A stretch of 64,000 nucleotides of DNA from Guyanagaster necrorhizus (GCF_019112545.1 NW_025064884.1:887454-951453); one strand, 5' to 3'. Shown: positions 34,691 through 46,560, counted from the first letter of the stretch. The notes: a model not told the origin generated them from the letters alone. A program made the numbers and translations.

Positions 34691-35103
34691 TCAAGGTTTA
34701 TATTCTTTGTCTCGCTGTGCTCCCCTCGGTGATTAGTTTCTCGCAGGTGTCATCATGGCACAGGCCTTCGTATCTGACCTCTGGTCTTCTGTCATCATCA
34801 CTTCTGCTCTCAGGTTGCGACCGTTTTGGCCCTCTATGACCTCTTATGTATTTGGTTACCTTGGATATACCCTTGCAAAGTGATACGGATCATCCTTTAT
34901 TAACCAGCTCCGCCAGACAAATATATTATCGTTATCGGAGGGGCGCTCGCAGTGTCTCCGTATGTTCTCAGTCCACCACGAACATGCCTCGTCAAACTTG
35001 ACTGCCGTCACCTTCTTGGGATATTTTTTGGACTATTATCATCAGAACTGTATGGGAGTTATCATTCCTCAGACAATTGCCATCCCGCGTATGGAGTCGG
35101 TCT
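34589..35103 (+). repeat. segment A (PARG tail plus 3' flank), direct copy
   Basis: The last ~100 bp of the PARG-like CDS and 413 bp downstream. An inverted near-identical copy is at 10505-11014. Confidence 0.85.
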
Positions 35104-35452
35104 GGGCCTGGCGGGAAGAAATCGTGAGCTTGCCTTGCCTGGGAAGGGGCCATAGTTAGAACACATCCTGAGTCGTCCTCAATCCATTTGTTCTGTTCCT
35201 ATTCCCGAATCCTTCCTTTCCCACGTAGTTCAGCCAGATACCGAGGGCGGGGGCTAGAGAGGAGTAGCCAAGTAGTCATACTAGATATGAGACACGAGTG
35301 ATTGATCATTGTGCTAACCTGACGGGGCTGGAGGGTGCACCGCTTCGTGCCCGATTAGGGTGCACCGAAGTGGGCTGAATTTCGAGCTCCGCTTAAAGAT
35401 GGTAATAAGAATACATAAGAGGGGCTGGTGACGCCTGCCTCAGCATGGCTAA
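35104..35452 (+). repeat. leader repeat B, copy 2
   Basis: Direct repeat of 7121-7437 with one ~25-bp insertion. Here it abuts segment A without a gap, whereas at 7.1-11.0 kb the two segments lie at opposite ends of a module. Confidence 0.85.
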
Positions 35453-35565
35453 ACATCTTGGACATGCAACGCATCATGTCCCTCACTGCCCTCAATAATT
35501 GAACGCCTTCCCAGATGCCTCTCGCCGAAACCATATGAGTCACTTCCTGTGACACTGAGACTCAA

Positions 35566-36400
35566 ATTGAGGATCTCAAGCATGAAAGGGACAAATCTCG
35601 AGCCCAATATCTGGACACCCTAAAAAACTTGCGGAGAAAAGCGGACGTGGAACGAGATAACGACAACTTGCGCAAAGAGAATGAAAGATTGAGGGAAGAC
35701 TTGAAAGAAGCGAGAGCCAGGGCTTTGAAAGCTAGCGATGAAGCGACCGACTTGTGGGGTCAAAAGGAGACTGTCGAAGACGATAACCGTGATTTGAAGA
35801 GACTGGTTGCCAGGTTGCGACACCGTCTGGAGGAATTAACACGTTCTGGAATTGTGACCCAGGTAAAGGTGGAAAAGTCCTCCAAGCCACCAAGGGTGAG
35901 TGTGTATCCTTTATTTCGGATGAGATTCACTTATTTAACTAAATCTCCAGATACCGACCCCTTCACCATCTTTGATATCTCAGTCAACGGCACCGGAAGT
36001 TATCAATTTAATTGACGATGATGATGACATGGTGGTCGATACCCATCTTTCTAGCCAATCTGTAGGTTTCTTTGTCCCAATCTATGATTATGCTCATTCA
36101 GCTTAGATTGGAACAGCCTCATCGCCAGTGGCCGTCAAGTCTGAACCTTCAGCGGATGTTGTATGTGACGGTTATTCACGGGCTCACGTCCTACCTCTGA
36201 TGCTTTCATTTGCAGGCAGCCGACAGTACATAACTTGACAAGTCCCCTTACATAGGCTCTATCAACACCTGCACGCACCCAACTTCCCCCCCCCCGCAAA
36301 AAATTTAAACGACCAGCCCGCAAACGCAAATCCCATGGAGTCGATAAGTCGCCAAGCAACGAGAAATTCGAGTTTAACCACTGTAAGTTACCTTCCGGTT
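35566..36400 (+). pseudogene. coiled-coil / SIM protein, copy 2 (5' incomplete)
   Basis: The first block (35566-35895) is an uninterrupted, strongly charged helix: about 100 residues with heptad-like pattern (RDNDNLRKENERLREDLKEA, DDNRDLKRLVARLRHRLEE). A GT-AG intron follows, then an exon (35952-36061) with the SUMO-interacting core PEVINLIDDDDD, then a KSEPS exon at 36106-36157. The latter two are nearly identical to 9433-9644. Further on, a basic stretch at about 36270-36380 (RKKFKRPARKRKSHG) could be a nuclear-localisation exon of the same gene, but the joining exon reaches stops in every frame I tried. No start codon precedes the coiled coil in frame (TGA at 35548). It is probably a truncated copy. 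Confidence 0.5.
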
Positions 36401-38449
36401 TGACTTACGTAAAAAAAGCTGTACTATCACCACGTACATTAGGTGTTACATGGCGAAGCTAATTCTTCGAACGCGAACGCGAGATACGACGACCAAACGT
36501 GTGGCTGTGAATTCGAATTCGGGTATTGCCGGATTTATCCGCCGCCCGGCAAGAATACGGCAGCTTTGAACATTACCGCCACCCTTCATTGATCTTATGA
36601 AGAATAAAGGCATCCGAATATCGATCAACTATTCGGAGTCTGTACGTCGCAACATCTCCCTATGCTAATATTTCATTTTGGTCAGATTAACAAAGTCTTC
36701 ATTGCTTTCATATCTGCTGAAGCAACGGCCTTCACAGAAAATTCTGCTGCAACGCGAGTGCCCGTTGACCAGTATATCGATACTTTGACCACGCAAAAAG
36801 CCCTGCTCTTCAATTCTCTTATGGCGAGTTGTAGACGCTCTTGAGGATTACTTGTCGAGTTTTGATGCGAAATTTTTAGTACCATGATATAGTGGTGCGT
36901 AAGCCCTTCTAAGAAGTGTACAAACAATTAATGCCGCGTTTCTCAGGAGGCAACGAAGTATTTGAAACAATTTAATCTTTGATATGTCTTCGATATGCTT
37001 CGACCGGGTGAGGTGAGTGCTTTTAGTCATTTAGTGAAACGAGTTCTTCTAGGTACCGATGGCTGTCGTAGGCGGCCGACTCTACTTCGCACACATATGT
37101 GAATGAATGCGGTCGTATCGTCTTAGCAGAGTTCGCCCCAAGGAGATATCATATACTGCACGGTGAATTGCATCTCCTCCTTCGCGTGAAACATTCTCAG
37201 CAGGCTAAGCAATCAAGAATACCCTCTCTCGACCACCTCAGAGACTGGGATAAACACCGTACTCGGCCCGTCTGGGGTATGCTTATAGGGTGCCGTTTCG
37301 AAAAAGACACTTTGCCACAGATTTATGACCTCTTCTACCGGCTCTCAATGGACTGGAAACTTGGTTCTGGTCTGTCTCTGAACAGCAATGCTTTGACCTT
37401 CCGGGAAGCATCAGACAGGAAGAGTGCGTTCTGCAGAACAAATATCATCTGGTGATAGCGTCAGGCTATGAATGGTCTATAAGCCAGTACACCGGACCAA
37501 GGGAGAAGATGAAGGACAGGTGCGCCGTGTTTTAATAATGGATATACCTTGCTTTCCAACTTGCTTATCAACGAACCGGTGAGATATCCCGTGCCAGGCT
37601 CCTTTTTCTTGAGCTCTCCCAGCATAGATGATGCATCGTGTCTGGACTCCGATGACGTTCGACGGATGGTTCATTCTTAGTTTTCACAGGCTTCTCAGTT
37701 ATGCCGTTCTAGCGACTGGGAATCTTTTGGTCGGACCTACCTACAACGAGGTACGCGTGTTTATTCGAAGGTAATGCATTTGGCTTTGACCGAACCAAGC
37801 ATAGACCTAGTATTTCACGTTTTGGTTGTGATTAAGGACTTCGAAAGCTGGAAAGATGTCAGCTGTCTGACATACGAAAAGCGATAGCGGACAAGTTCAA
37901 GTACTGCGCGTGGAATACGGAAATGGCTATATGTTCTTGCTGATCGTGATTTCACTTGGTGTTGTTGTTCTATCCTCGATACTTCTTCGTTTTGGAGTAG
38001 ACATTGGTTATCTCAGCGCTTCCAGTTATCGACCCATCCACGATATACCAACTGAAAGTGACCTTCCCTGCCTGTACTCATTGATAGACACATGACATTA
38101 TTTGCAACGCTTTCACATGTCGAACCATTTCGATCATTACCTCTACGGCCAACATACTACTCGTAACAAGGTAACCCAGGAGTGTAATTAAGAATACCTA
38201 GAAATGACGGAAGCAAACGAGGTGAAAGAATTTGAGTATGGTGACTGAAGGCTACAGCAGTGTCACGACGTTATCATCAAACCGCTAGGAAACATGCACA
38301 ACGGATAATAATGTCTTTAGAGAGGCTAGTCAGAAGTGTAACTTGAACCCAAGAATACGACAAGTAAACCACGTACTTTGTTCGAGCTGCGGTATCCTTC
38401 TCCTTGGTCTTGTACCTCTCTAAACATAGAATCATGAACTTGCCAAAGC
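36401..38449. other. no recognisable gene
   Basis: Open frames at 36662-36844, 37099-37455 and 37910-38095 (the last with a hydrophobic stretch FLLIVISLGVVVLSSILL) match no family I know. Confidence 0.4.
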
Positions 38450-38800
38450 ATAAATATGGTTGCGGTACTACCAGCAGATCAGTTCGTGTCTGATAGCAAC
38501 ACGGACCTTATTCTTGAAGACACTCATCCCGAAATCTCTTAGCACCAGGGTTTTCAAGTTTGCTATCCAAGAACAGGATGCAACCGGTTGGTTCCTGCGT
38601 CTCCGTACCTATCCGCTCTTGCCACCAGCATGTGATGGTAAACGCACCAGCGTTCGCCGACGGAATCGGGACCATATGCACCTCGAGAGGCCCCACCTGC
38701 TCGTCGTCTCGGAAGAACAGCACAGGTGGCGTCGCGCAAAATCTATGATCCTTGTTTCTCTTCTGGCTCTGTACCTTTAGAGCGTTGTCGGTCATCATGA
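38450..38800 (-). pseudogene. decayed fragment of a PARG-like gene
   Basis: On the minus strand the blocks PPVLFFRDDEQVGPLEVHMV and ANAGAF align with SPSVLFFRDDDGKW...PVEVDVV and VNAGAV of the intact gene at 33.7 kb. After a frame change, LVLRDFGMSVFKNKV corresponds to LVLGSFGTGVFKNKV. The GGG...QEE catalytic half is missing, and a frameshift and stops are present. It is about 3.8 kb from the intact gene and in the opposite orientation. Confidence 0.75.
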
Positions 38801-40241
38801 AGGTAGAGCGATACTAGCTAGCACTTACATTTTCTTATAGCTGCAGGACATGTTAGGATCGGTAGGCTTAGTAGAATAGTAGTAGCACCTGCTGTACGTT
38901 TTTCGCTCGTTTGTACGCATACTTCGCGCGCTATTCCGAATCCTGACGCACTATAATTTGAACCGGAAAGGATAAACATTGCTGAGAAGGATATGCCCTT
39001 GTGCAATTCGTAGCGACCGAGCAAAGGGTGGAGGTACCGTATGGTCCCGGGTATACACGTTGATTATTTTCGGAGCCCATCTTTCGGAAACATCAGTGTC
39101 CTTCCATCCTCAACTAGCTGCAGTTCTAGCTCGGAACATCCTCTCAAACTTCTCGGTCTAAAACTACTACCTTCCTATGAATCTTTTTCTACCGACGATG
39201 TACCTTCGGTGGCTTGACCGCTTCTCATGAGTGAAAACATCGACAGCGTGTTGCCATCGTCCCAGGGAAAATGATACGATGTTTCGGGCCAAGAAGACTG
39301 CGTCCCTTCTGAAATTTTGGGTGAATTCTTTCTCTGTCACAAGTGTCAGCATTTATGGCCACGAAGCAAGCACAAAGAATGCCTAAAGAGCCAGGAGAAA
39401 TCAAATTACTCCCGTTCTTTTCCAGTACTCTCAAAGATAAGGTATATTCTCCCGCTTTGAAGACAGCTTGAGCACTCAACTCTCACAGGTCTAGGCTGTG
39501 AGGTAGAATTCGCTCTCAATGGCCGCACTTTTTCAAGGAATCGTACGTCCACTCAAAGCTCCCAATCTGGCCTAGTCTCAAATTTTGCTATCATAGCTTT
39601 TCGGAAAATCTTGTCATTTCAAAACCATTTCGTATCTTCTTCGTAGTCATAGCGAGGAAGCCTAGAAGACGTAGTCCCTTTTATCTCCTACGGTGATTGT
39701 CGAGTTGTTATCAAGTGACTGGCATGATTAACGCCAATCAATGTTTGGTCTCAGAAGGTCAGGTTCAATTATATTAAAGATTTTTATCTTATCATCATAC
39801 AGGTCAATTAACGAGAACATTTACTGGCTAAATTGTTAGAGCACCTCCGTTTTTACTGCGCTTCAAGGGACCCTTCTACTTAGTCCTCGTGGTTTTCTCA
39901 CCAGATTAACCGAATTTCATAGATTAGACCCTCTTGCCCTCATGTGTGACCTGTTTTATGTGTATTCGCAACATGCTAGAAACGAGAGTCGCGCCAAATA
40001 GGACGCGCGAGGGAATTTACGCAGCTGTCAATGACGTGACGCGATGACAGCTCTGCACGCTTCTTTCCTTTCTACCACCCCGCCCAGAATCGGGTCTTCT
40101 GTACTTGGCACTCTCTCTCCGCATTATGCCCGCCTTTTAACATGCTCGATTTTTTCAACCTCGACATCAAGTACCCAATATCCAACTACCGTACGTGCTG
40201 GCATCCCATCTCAGTACTATTGCTTATTTTGTACCAGAACG
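38801..40241. other. no recognisable gene
   Basis: Short frames only. The upstream part (40044-40241) is in frame with the next gene but reads like a 5' UTR. Confidence 0.4.
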
Positions 40242-40670
40242 ATGTCAGACGCGTCAACAGCAAAGGGCAAGCCAGTCCCCGAAACTTCGAGGCCTCCTTC
40301 CTTGCGACCCAGATCTCCTCCTTGCTCACGGAAACGCGTTTCGCAAGCCAGTTTTGCTGTATCCCATTCACCTCCAACAACAGACTCGGACGTGGAACGG
40401 GTTTTCAAGCGCCGGAAGGTACTCGGCTCATCTCCACCGAGTCCTACTGATAGCTATGCTTCCTCGGACTCGCTGGAAGAACCTCTAATATTCCAAACAC
40501 CCTGCGAGTTCGAGTGTGACGATGACCTTGCCATTGCTGCTATCCTCGATGAGCACGCCCACATCCACATTCCAGCGATGTCCACACCAGAGAGGGCACC
40601 CGTACTGCAGGAAGGGTGTAGTCCATGGTTGAAGAGAGCTGTGAGCCTTACTCGGCGAGACGAGGACTAG
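40242..40670 (+). CDS. hypothetical protein, Ser/Pro-rich N-terminus
   Basis: I choose the ATG at 40242 (MSDASTAKGKPVPETSRPPS), giving 142 residues, rather than the in-frame ATG at 40044. The N-terminal half is Ser/Pro-rich and disordered, with a basic cluster VFKRRK that could serve nuclear import. The C-terminal half has an acidic/hydrophobic block (FECDDDLAIAAILDEHAH) and ends SPWLKRAVSLTRRDED. No known domain. Uninterrupted frame and codon use look genuine, but the gene is not recognised. Confidence 0.5.
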   Translation: MSDASTAKGKPVPETSRPPSLRPRSPPCSRKRVSQASFAVSHSPPTTDSDVERVFKRRKVLGSSPPSPTDSYASSDSLEEPLIFQTPCEFECDDDLAIAAILDEHAHIHIPAMSTPERAPVLQEGCSPWLKRAVSLTRRDED

Positions 40671-42647
40671 TTGTTAGTGTTTACGATCCAATTGAACTGG
40701 GCAGAGCTGACAGACCTCTCAGATGCAGTGTCTTGTTTGGGACTGGTTTGTACTATTACCACATACCACCGCGGTTTGTATCCTTCCTCTATACTCATCC
40801 ATTATTATAATTTATCCCTTTATCACCACACTCCTCCTTCAAGTTCATCTGGCTCCGAGTCTTTGGAATTTCTCTTCCCCTATGGCGTCGTTTCATAGAG
40901 TCTTAGCGAGTGGGAGCAAGGCGGATCGTCTCTCGGGACCAATACGCCTCGACCAAAGCGCCAGTAACTTGGCCGTTGTGATATCAACATTGGCAAGGGC
41001 CCGCATATTGCCTAAAACGATTTCCTATCTCGTATTCTTTTAACTATCTAGCAAACAGAAAAGCGTTGATCGTGACTACTGTCGTTTAAGACAGCTGGAC
41101 ATCGTTCTCGTGGCGAAAGCCCGACGTCGCTTCACTGTGTGTCAGTCTTTATCCATGTTTCCAATAGTAACTGAAGCATTTTTTATAGACTCATCAGACT
41201 CTTTGCGGTCGAGTAAAATTCAATTTCAAGTCGTTATTCGGCTTGCCGTAGTCACAATGTTAGCTCAGAAAGAAAAACAGGCACTTTGCTCACCATGTTC
41301 CATGCGTATCTTTACTTTTGAATGGCTGCTAAATTGTCCATACACTTCCAGAATTTCTCGCTAGGAGCACAAGCGAGTACATAAACCGTCGACTCAACTC
41401 GAACTTACCTGAAACGTACAGAGTGAACCAGCCAACAGGGCTGCTAAACCCGATCACCGTGTGTTGACTAGCCTCATGCCAAAGTTTTCCTCCATCACAA
41501 AGTCTATAGCCTCCGCTATCCCCTCGCAGCGTCTTTGTACAGTATCTGCCCTATGTTTGTCTCTCGCGGGCCTAACTACCATGACGTCCGCAACATCACA
41601 CGCAAGCTTGCTCTCTTGTGCTCGCCATTCACCTCCAAAGACTCCTGATATCTGCTCCGTGCTCTCCCTGATCATGCTCGTAGGCTCCTCTTAACGTCCG
41701 ACTCGCTATCGCTGTCTGTGTGTCCCGTGTTATTGGTTTTATTGTGCGCGCGCTACGTGCGGGGAAGACGACATGCGTCCTCTTCCTCTGCTGTGGAATC
41801 AGACGAGGGTCTGGTGCTTTCACGACTTTGGTCGCCATCTAGAGCCTGCGAGAGTGGAACGGGCGGAAACTGACAGCTATTTAATGTACGGCTCAATAAT
41901 TCTTCATAAGTGATCAGCAGCTCGGGTCAATTGTGGGATGGGTTTGGCTGGGATACTATAATTAGAAACGTGATTTATACCTTGCAGGACGCGAGATCTT
42001 AGGGCCGCTATCTTATCGACATCTAGAGATGTTTCCAGATACATCCATAGCCCTTCAAGTGCGTGCTAGAGTAGCAAGCTCCATCAATGACTGGCAGACT
42101 GGTTTACTTTCTCGGAATTTGCTGGGACGACAAGTTGGTGTCGCTGCCCACTGTGGTACTGTCGTATTCTTCCTGATCCCCGATGTCCCCGCAGCTGAAG
42201 ATAGTTCTATAGTCGAATGTTCGAGCCTGTGAAACAAATTTTATTGGGGCGAAAGAACATTCTCTGTTCTTTGAGAGAACCGCATCATGCGTGTGACGAC
42301 GCTACGAATCATCACTGGGCGCCTATAGCCTAAATCTTGTGGTTAAACTGGACCATTCAATGACTAGAAGGCTTCAGCGGACGAATGTGTTGTTTGCTGG
42401 GTGCCGATGGTCCTCTGAACTTAAGACCATGCTCAGTTTTGTTTGATGAAGCGGGCGGAAATCATGCAGACTGTCACGGCTCCTTTGCATCCCATTAGAA
42501 GGAGCAGTAGCGCCGGATCTGGCCATGTGTCGTGACGATCAGAAATACAACCCTCCAGCGGGGTCACAGCTGAGAATCAGTATTCAATTGGGCAGCGTCG
42601 TGGGTGCAATTTGGGATCATTGGTGCTTATTCGACGAATCCACCATC
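40671..42647. other. no recognisable gene
   Basis: Several 60-105 codon frames (40723-41043, 41110-41364, 41461-41694) without motifs. Confidence 0.4.
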
Positions 42648-43401
42648 ATGCCCTACGAAGCCGTCAACGAGCCATCGGACCCAGCGCCAATGTCACCGTC
42701 GCCATCGTTCTACAGGTAACTATTTTGAGGCACAATGATAGATAGACAATGACACGCCATTCCTCCGCCTTGTAGGTTGAAGATACTCTTTTCCGAATAC
42801 CTAAACACCATTTAGTCGGAAAATCAGAGGCGCTCGACTCGATGTTATCTCTACCTCAAGGTTGCAGCGCACCAGAGGGTGTCAGCGATGATAGGCCCAT
42901 TCAGCTGTCGGGTATCAAGAAAATCGATTTTGAACGACTACTTCAGGTTCTTCACCCACTGTGAGAAACCTACTCTTTGAATGCAAGACATGCTGACAGA
43001 AACACAACAGAGATGCCACGAAATCACCTGAATTGTCCGTAAATGGTTGGATGTCCGTTCTTGCACTCTCCAGCCTATGGCGTATGACGGTGCGGAAAAC
43101 TGCCATCGAGCATTTAACGGGGAGATATCTCCTGCGGACAGGATCGTTCGGCAGAAAATATTCGGTCGCGCAATGGATCTCTTCCGGATGTGAGGAACTC
43201 GGTAGTCGTGTAGAAGTGGTGTCCCTCGAAGAGGGGAAAAGGGTTGGCTTGAGCGCGACGCTGAAGATCCACCACATACGAGAGTCGTTTTTCACGGACA
43301 TCGCTAATCAACAACGAACCCCAGAGTCACGGTTCATATTACTGCGATACTTGCTGTCTGTGACTAGCCACCAAATCGGAGGGGAAGCCTGTTTCAGTTG
43401 A
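42648..43401 (+). CDS. BTB/POZ-domain protein 1 (5' splice unresolved, possibly a pseudogene)
   Basis: Exons 42776-42960 and 43011-43401 join in phase. They contain a BTB-like core (VEDTLFRIPKHHLVGKSEAL, DRPIQLSGIKKIDFERLLQV) followed by the family's C-terminal helical part (SVLALSSLWRMTVRKTAIEH, FGRKYSVAQWISSGCEEL, VSLEEGKRVGLSATLKI). The likely N-terminal exon at 42648-42716 (MPYEAVNEPSDPAPMSPSPS) ends at a GT donor, but its phase does not fit the next exon. Related genes have about eight more residues at this point (FYWE...F). So either a small exon is missed or the 5' end is damaged. BTB proteins of this type may serve as adaptors of Cullin-3 ubiquitin ligases. It lies 330 bp upstream of an F-box gene. 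Confidence 0.65.
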
Positions 43402-43732
43402 GCGTATTGTGCAAGGAGTAAAATTTCAGGATAAAATATTTAAGAATAGCGTCAGGGCATGAGAATGACTGCATACTAAATTTGCCCGAGCCTGGGAGAA
43501 GGTCGCGCCAAAGGCTGCGGTATAATTCACACGACATCGACGCGTCACTCTGACCTGAACTACCACCATCCACACGCGCACGTCTGCGTATTATCGACTA
43601 GAACCGAGGTTCCAATAACCCTAGGCCGATAACTTAGCTTATCTTCTTGGTGAGCAGGCCTCCTCAAGTGTTCATTTGCATCCAGGTCTCATGTTTCGCT
43701 TTCAATCTACCGGCCGTAAAAAAAGTCACCTC

Positions 43733-45148
43733 ATGGCGACAATTCCCCCAGAGCTTGTGTTAGAGATTCTTACATACACAAGTGGATGCCGCGATGATCT
43801 CATGGCATGTTGTCTTGTCTGTCGCGCCTGGCGCCGTCTTGCCCAACCCTTTGTCTTCTCTGAACTATCCCTGTCCCTCGAATCGCAATGCCACCCTTGG
43901 AATCGAAAATTTGCTGCATATCCTCATCTTGCTCAATATGTCACCCACCTCAACCTGTGGGGCGGAAACTTGGGGGAGTTGGATGTTGTGTCATTGGTCG
44001 AAGATCAACCTCCTTTTCTTGAAGGTCCCGCCACACTGGAGCTCTTACGTCGGCTCCCAAATATCAAGTACTTGAAGATACATGACTTTTACTTGCCGAG
44101 CGAAAGGGAGATAGAGGTTCTTTGTCATTTTATGCGGCTGGAGTGGCTGGAAATGTGCGAGGTGATGTTCAGCCATCCAGCAGACTTGTTGGATTTCATG
44201 TCGCAATCAGTTAATTTGAAGGGTCTCCATATTACGGATACAGAAGTCAGGAGTCTTACCGAAGACCTGATTGGTCCCACACTGCATAATCATGTTGACG
44301 CTGTTCCGAAACGGCTACGGAATCTCAAGCTCCAAGACGTCACTGAAAGTTTATATTATCTCTCCTGGCTTTCAGGAGGTGCCTTTGACCTCGATGATCT
44401 TGTCGACCTCACTTTATCTTGGGAATCTTTCCCAACGAAACGCCCTCACCTTCCTCCCGAACCTCTTTCTTCCTATATCGATCCTTTTATCAGTACTGTC
44501 GGTGCTGGGATCAAACATCTACGGCTTGATATCGAAACTCCAGAGCAAGAATCCAACGTTAACTACATGCTAGGTAAGTACAACGGCCTTCTCGAACAAC
44601 CATCTTTGTTAATAATGCACGCAGAGCATTTCATCTCAACGAGAGCCTTGAGCAACTTTAAAGCGCTAGTAACCTTGAACATCGACTCAATAAATCCTTA
44701 TATCAAGAATGATGCTGCCCATCTGGTTGACATCGAACGTCTTTTTCAACACCTCACGCTACCGAACCTTCGGAAAATATCCATAACAATTTGCTTCACT
44801 CTGGACACTGCGGACCATCTCCCATCCTATAAAGAATTCCCCGTCTGGGCTAGTCTCGATGAGCTCTTCGCCAGCTCGCAGTTTCCCTCTCTTCAGCAGG
44901 TCATGCTGTTCATCGAGGTGAAAAGTGTCCACTGGGATGCTCACAAATTCGGACTGAGGTTGGAAGACTCCGATTCCGACAATGAGGATGCTGCTAGTGT
45001 TGTCATCCCGCCGCTGGTTACCAGACATCCTTGGCCAGAACATCCTCCGACGGTGGACGATGTTGCTGCTGTGATCGTGGAACAAATGCCGATATTGGCG
45101 TCTCGGGGATGTTTGATACTTCGCCCTGCCGGGATGCACCGAAACTAA
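43733..45148 (+). CDS. F-box protein (subfamily with a conserved intron), copy A
   Basis: Two exons, 43733-44573 and 44625-45148, give 454 residues. I start at MATIPPELVLEIL because copy B starts at the same place; the frame is open further upstream. The F-box is residues 1-45 (IPPELVLEILTYT ... CCLVCRAWRRLAQPFVFSEL), followed by leucine-rich segments (YVTHLNLWGG, LPNIKYLKIHDF, LRNLKLQDV) and an acidic part near the C-terminus (LEDSDSDNEDAAS). The intron is 51 nt with no stop, so the unspliced message also stays open. Copy B has the homologous intron at 50 nt, which must be spliced. Likely SCF ubiquitin-ligase receptor. It is flanked on both sides by BTB genes. Confidence 0.82.
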   Translation: MATIPPELVLEILTYTSGCRDDLMACCLVCRAWRRLAQPFVFSELSLSLESQCHPWNRKFAAYPHLAQYVTHLNLWGGNLGELDVVSLVEDQPPFLEGPATLELLRRLPNIKYLKIHDFYLPSEREIEVLCHFMRLEWLEMCEVMFSHPADLLDFMSQSVNLKGLHITDTEVRSLTEDLIGPTLHNHVDAVPKRLRNLKLQDVTESLYYLSWLSGGAFDLDDLVDLTLSWESFPTKRPHLPPEPLSSYIDPFISTVGAGIKHLRLDIETPEQESNVNYMLGKYNGLLEQPSLLIMHAEHFISTRALSNFKALVTLNIDSINPYIKNDAAHLVDIERLFQHLTLPNLRKISITICFTLDTADHLPSYKEFPVWASLDELFASSQFPSLQQVMLFIEVKSVHWDAHKFGLRLEDSDSDNEDAASVVIPPLVTRHPWPEHPPTVDDVAAVIVEQMPILASRGCLILRPAGMHRN

Positions 45149-45385
45149 TGCACCTGGAAAAAGCATCAGAAGAAGTGCTTGTACTCGGTTCTATCAGGTC
45201 ATCCGAACTGAATGTGATATATATAACCGGACTCTATACAATCGAAGGACGTTCAACGATTTTTCCCATGGACACCACGTTACCATTTCATGATGTGATA
45301 AGGACCAGGCTATTGACACGAGGCAGGATCAGACGCCGTTGCCTACGCACGAAGTAGGTTCTCGATAGCCACTTCTCTCTTGAAC

Positions 45386-46291
45386 ATGCACGACGAGAAG
45401 GCCGAATCAAAGTCACCGCCCGCTCCGCCAAAGGGAGCTGACACCGTATCTGACCCACAGGAGAAGCCGAAAGAGGTGTCGTGGGTCAGAAATAATAACT
45501 TTTACTGGGAGAACAGTACATTCCTAGTGCGTGTGACTTCGGTAGCAATTTGAACGGAACTTTGACAAGGGTTGAAGGTCGAAGATGAGCTATTCCGTGC
45601 ACCAAGATGCCAGTTTATCAAGCATTCAGAGACCTTTAGGGCCATGTTCACGTTGCCGCAGGCAGATGCAGACGCTGTCGAAGGCAATACCGATAATAAA
45701 CCTATTCACTTATACGGTGTCACCAAAATTGACTTCGAACGACTATTGAACTTCATGTACCCTCTGTAAGTTTGTTGCTGCTTGATTGTACGTTTGATCT
45801 CAGGCATGTGTAGGGACGTTTTGATTGCCTTGAAAAGGTCGTTGGAGGAATGGACGTCGATCTTTAAGCTCTCCACGATGTGGGCGATGGCGGAGATACG
45901 CGACAGTGCAATCTCACACATCATGGAGCGCCATCTAGAGATCGAGGCAACAGAGCGGATTGCGTTGGGAAGAACACACGATGTCCCAGCATTGGTGAGG
46001 TCCGGACTGGTCACTCTGGTTAATCAAGACGGAGGGGTGACTGAGCGGCAAGCGATTCTTCTTGGTTGGGAGATGGCGCTGCGTATCCAATGGGTCCGGG
46101 ACAAACTGCTTACTTCTCGCTATGGATGTTCATGCACTTTTGACGAGAACGATATACGCAATGCGGTGACGAGCGTTTTCTGTGGGAAGCCAGAGTGGTC
46201 GTTTGAGTTGGAGATTTTTGAGCCGAATGCTTCTAAAAGCCAGAGAGGCAAGGCTCAAGCTGGCAGAAGAGGGGGAAAGAAAAAGTTTTAG
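45386..46291 (+). CDS. BTB/POZ-domain protein 2
   Basis: Three exons (45386-45530, 45570-45765, 45814-46291) total 819 nt, giving 272 residues. A polar N-terminus leads into FYWENSTFL, the BTB core (KVEDELFRAPRCQFIKHSET, FRAMFTLPQADADAVEG, IHLYGVTKIDFERLLNFMYP) and a helical C-terminal part (LSTMWAMAEIRDSAISHIME, LEIEATERIALGRTHDVPAL), ending with a basic run (QAGRRGGKKKF). The core is very similar to BTB protein 3 (61.9-62.8 kb). The first donor is taken after CTAGTGC so that exon 2 is in phase. A role as Cullin-3 adaptor or transcription-associated BTB protein is inference. It starts 238 bp after the F-box gene. Confidence 0.82.
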
Positions 46292-46560
46292 AATCCAACC
46301 TGTAGTGATATCTCAGCCTCCTGTACATCGTTGCATAACGGGCTGGTGTGTGTGTACAGAATCTACTCTACTTATATACTTTCCAAGCTCTAGTGGCACT
46401 AATAGCCATTGTCTGACTAAGGCATAATAATCAAAGACAATGGGAATAAAGACAATGGGTGTCTTCAGTGCGACATTTACTTTGTTCATGTACTAACACT
46501 CCTCATCGCTGATGACTCCTCCTGACGTTCCACTTATGATACTCCCATGAATCCCCTTAG

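Noticed and set aside
44759..45166. 135-codon minus-strand frame
   Set aside because: Shadow of exon 2 of F-box copy A.
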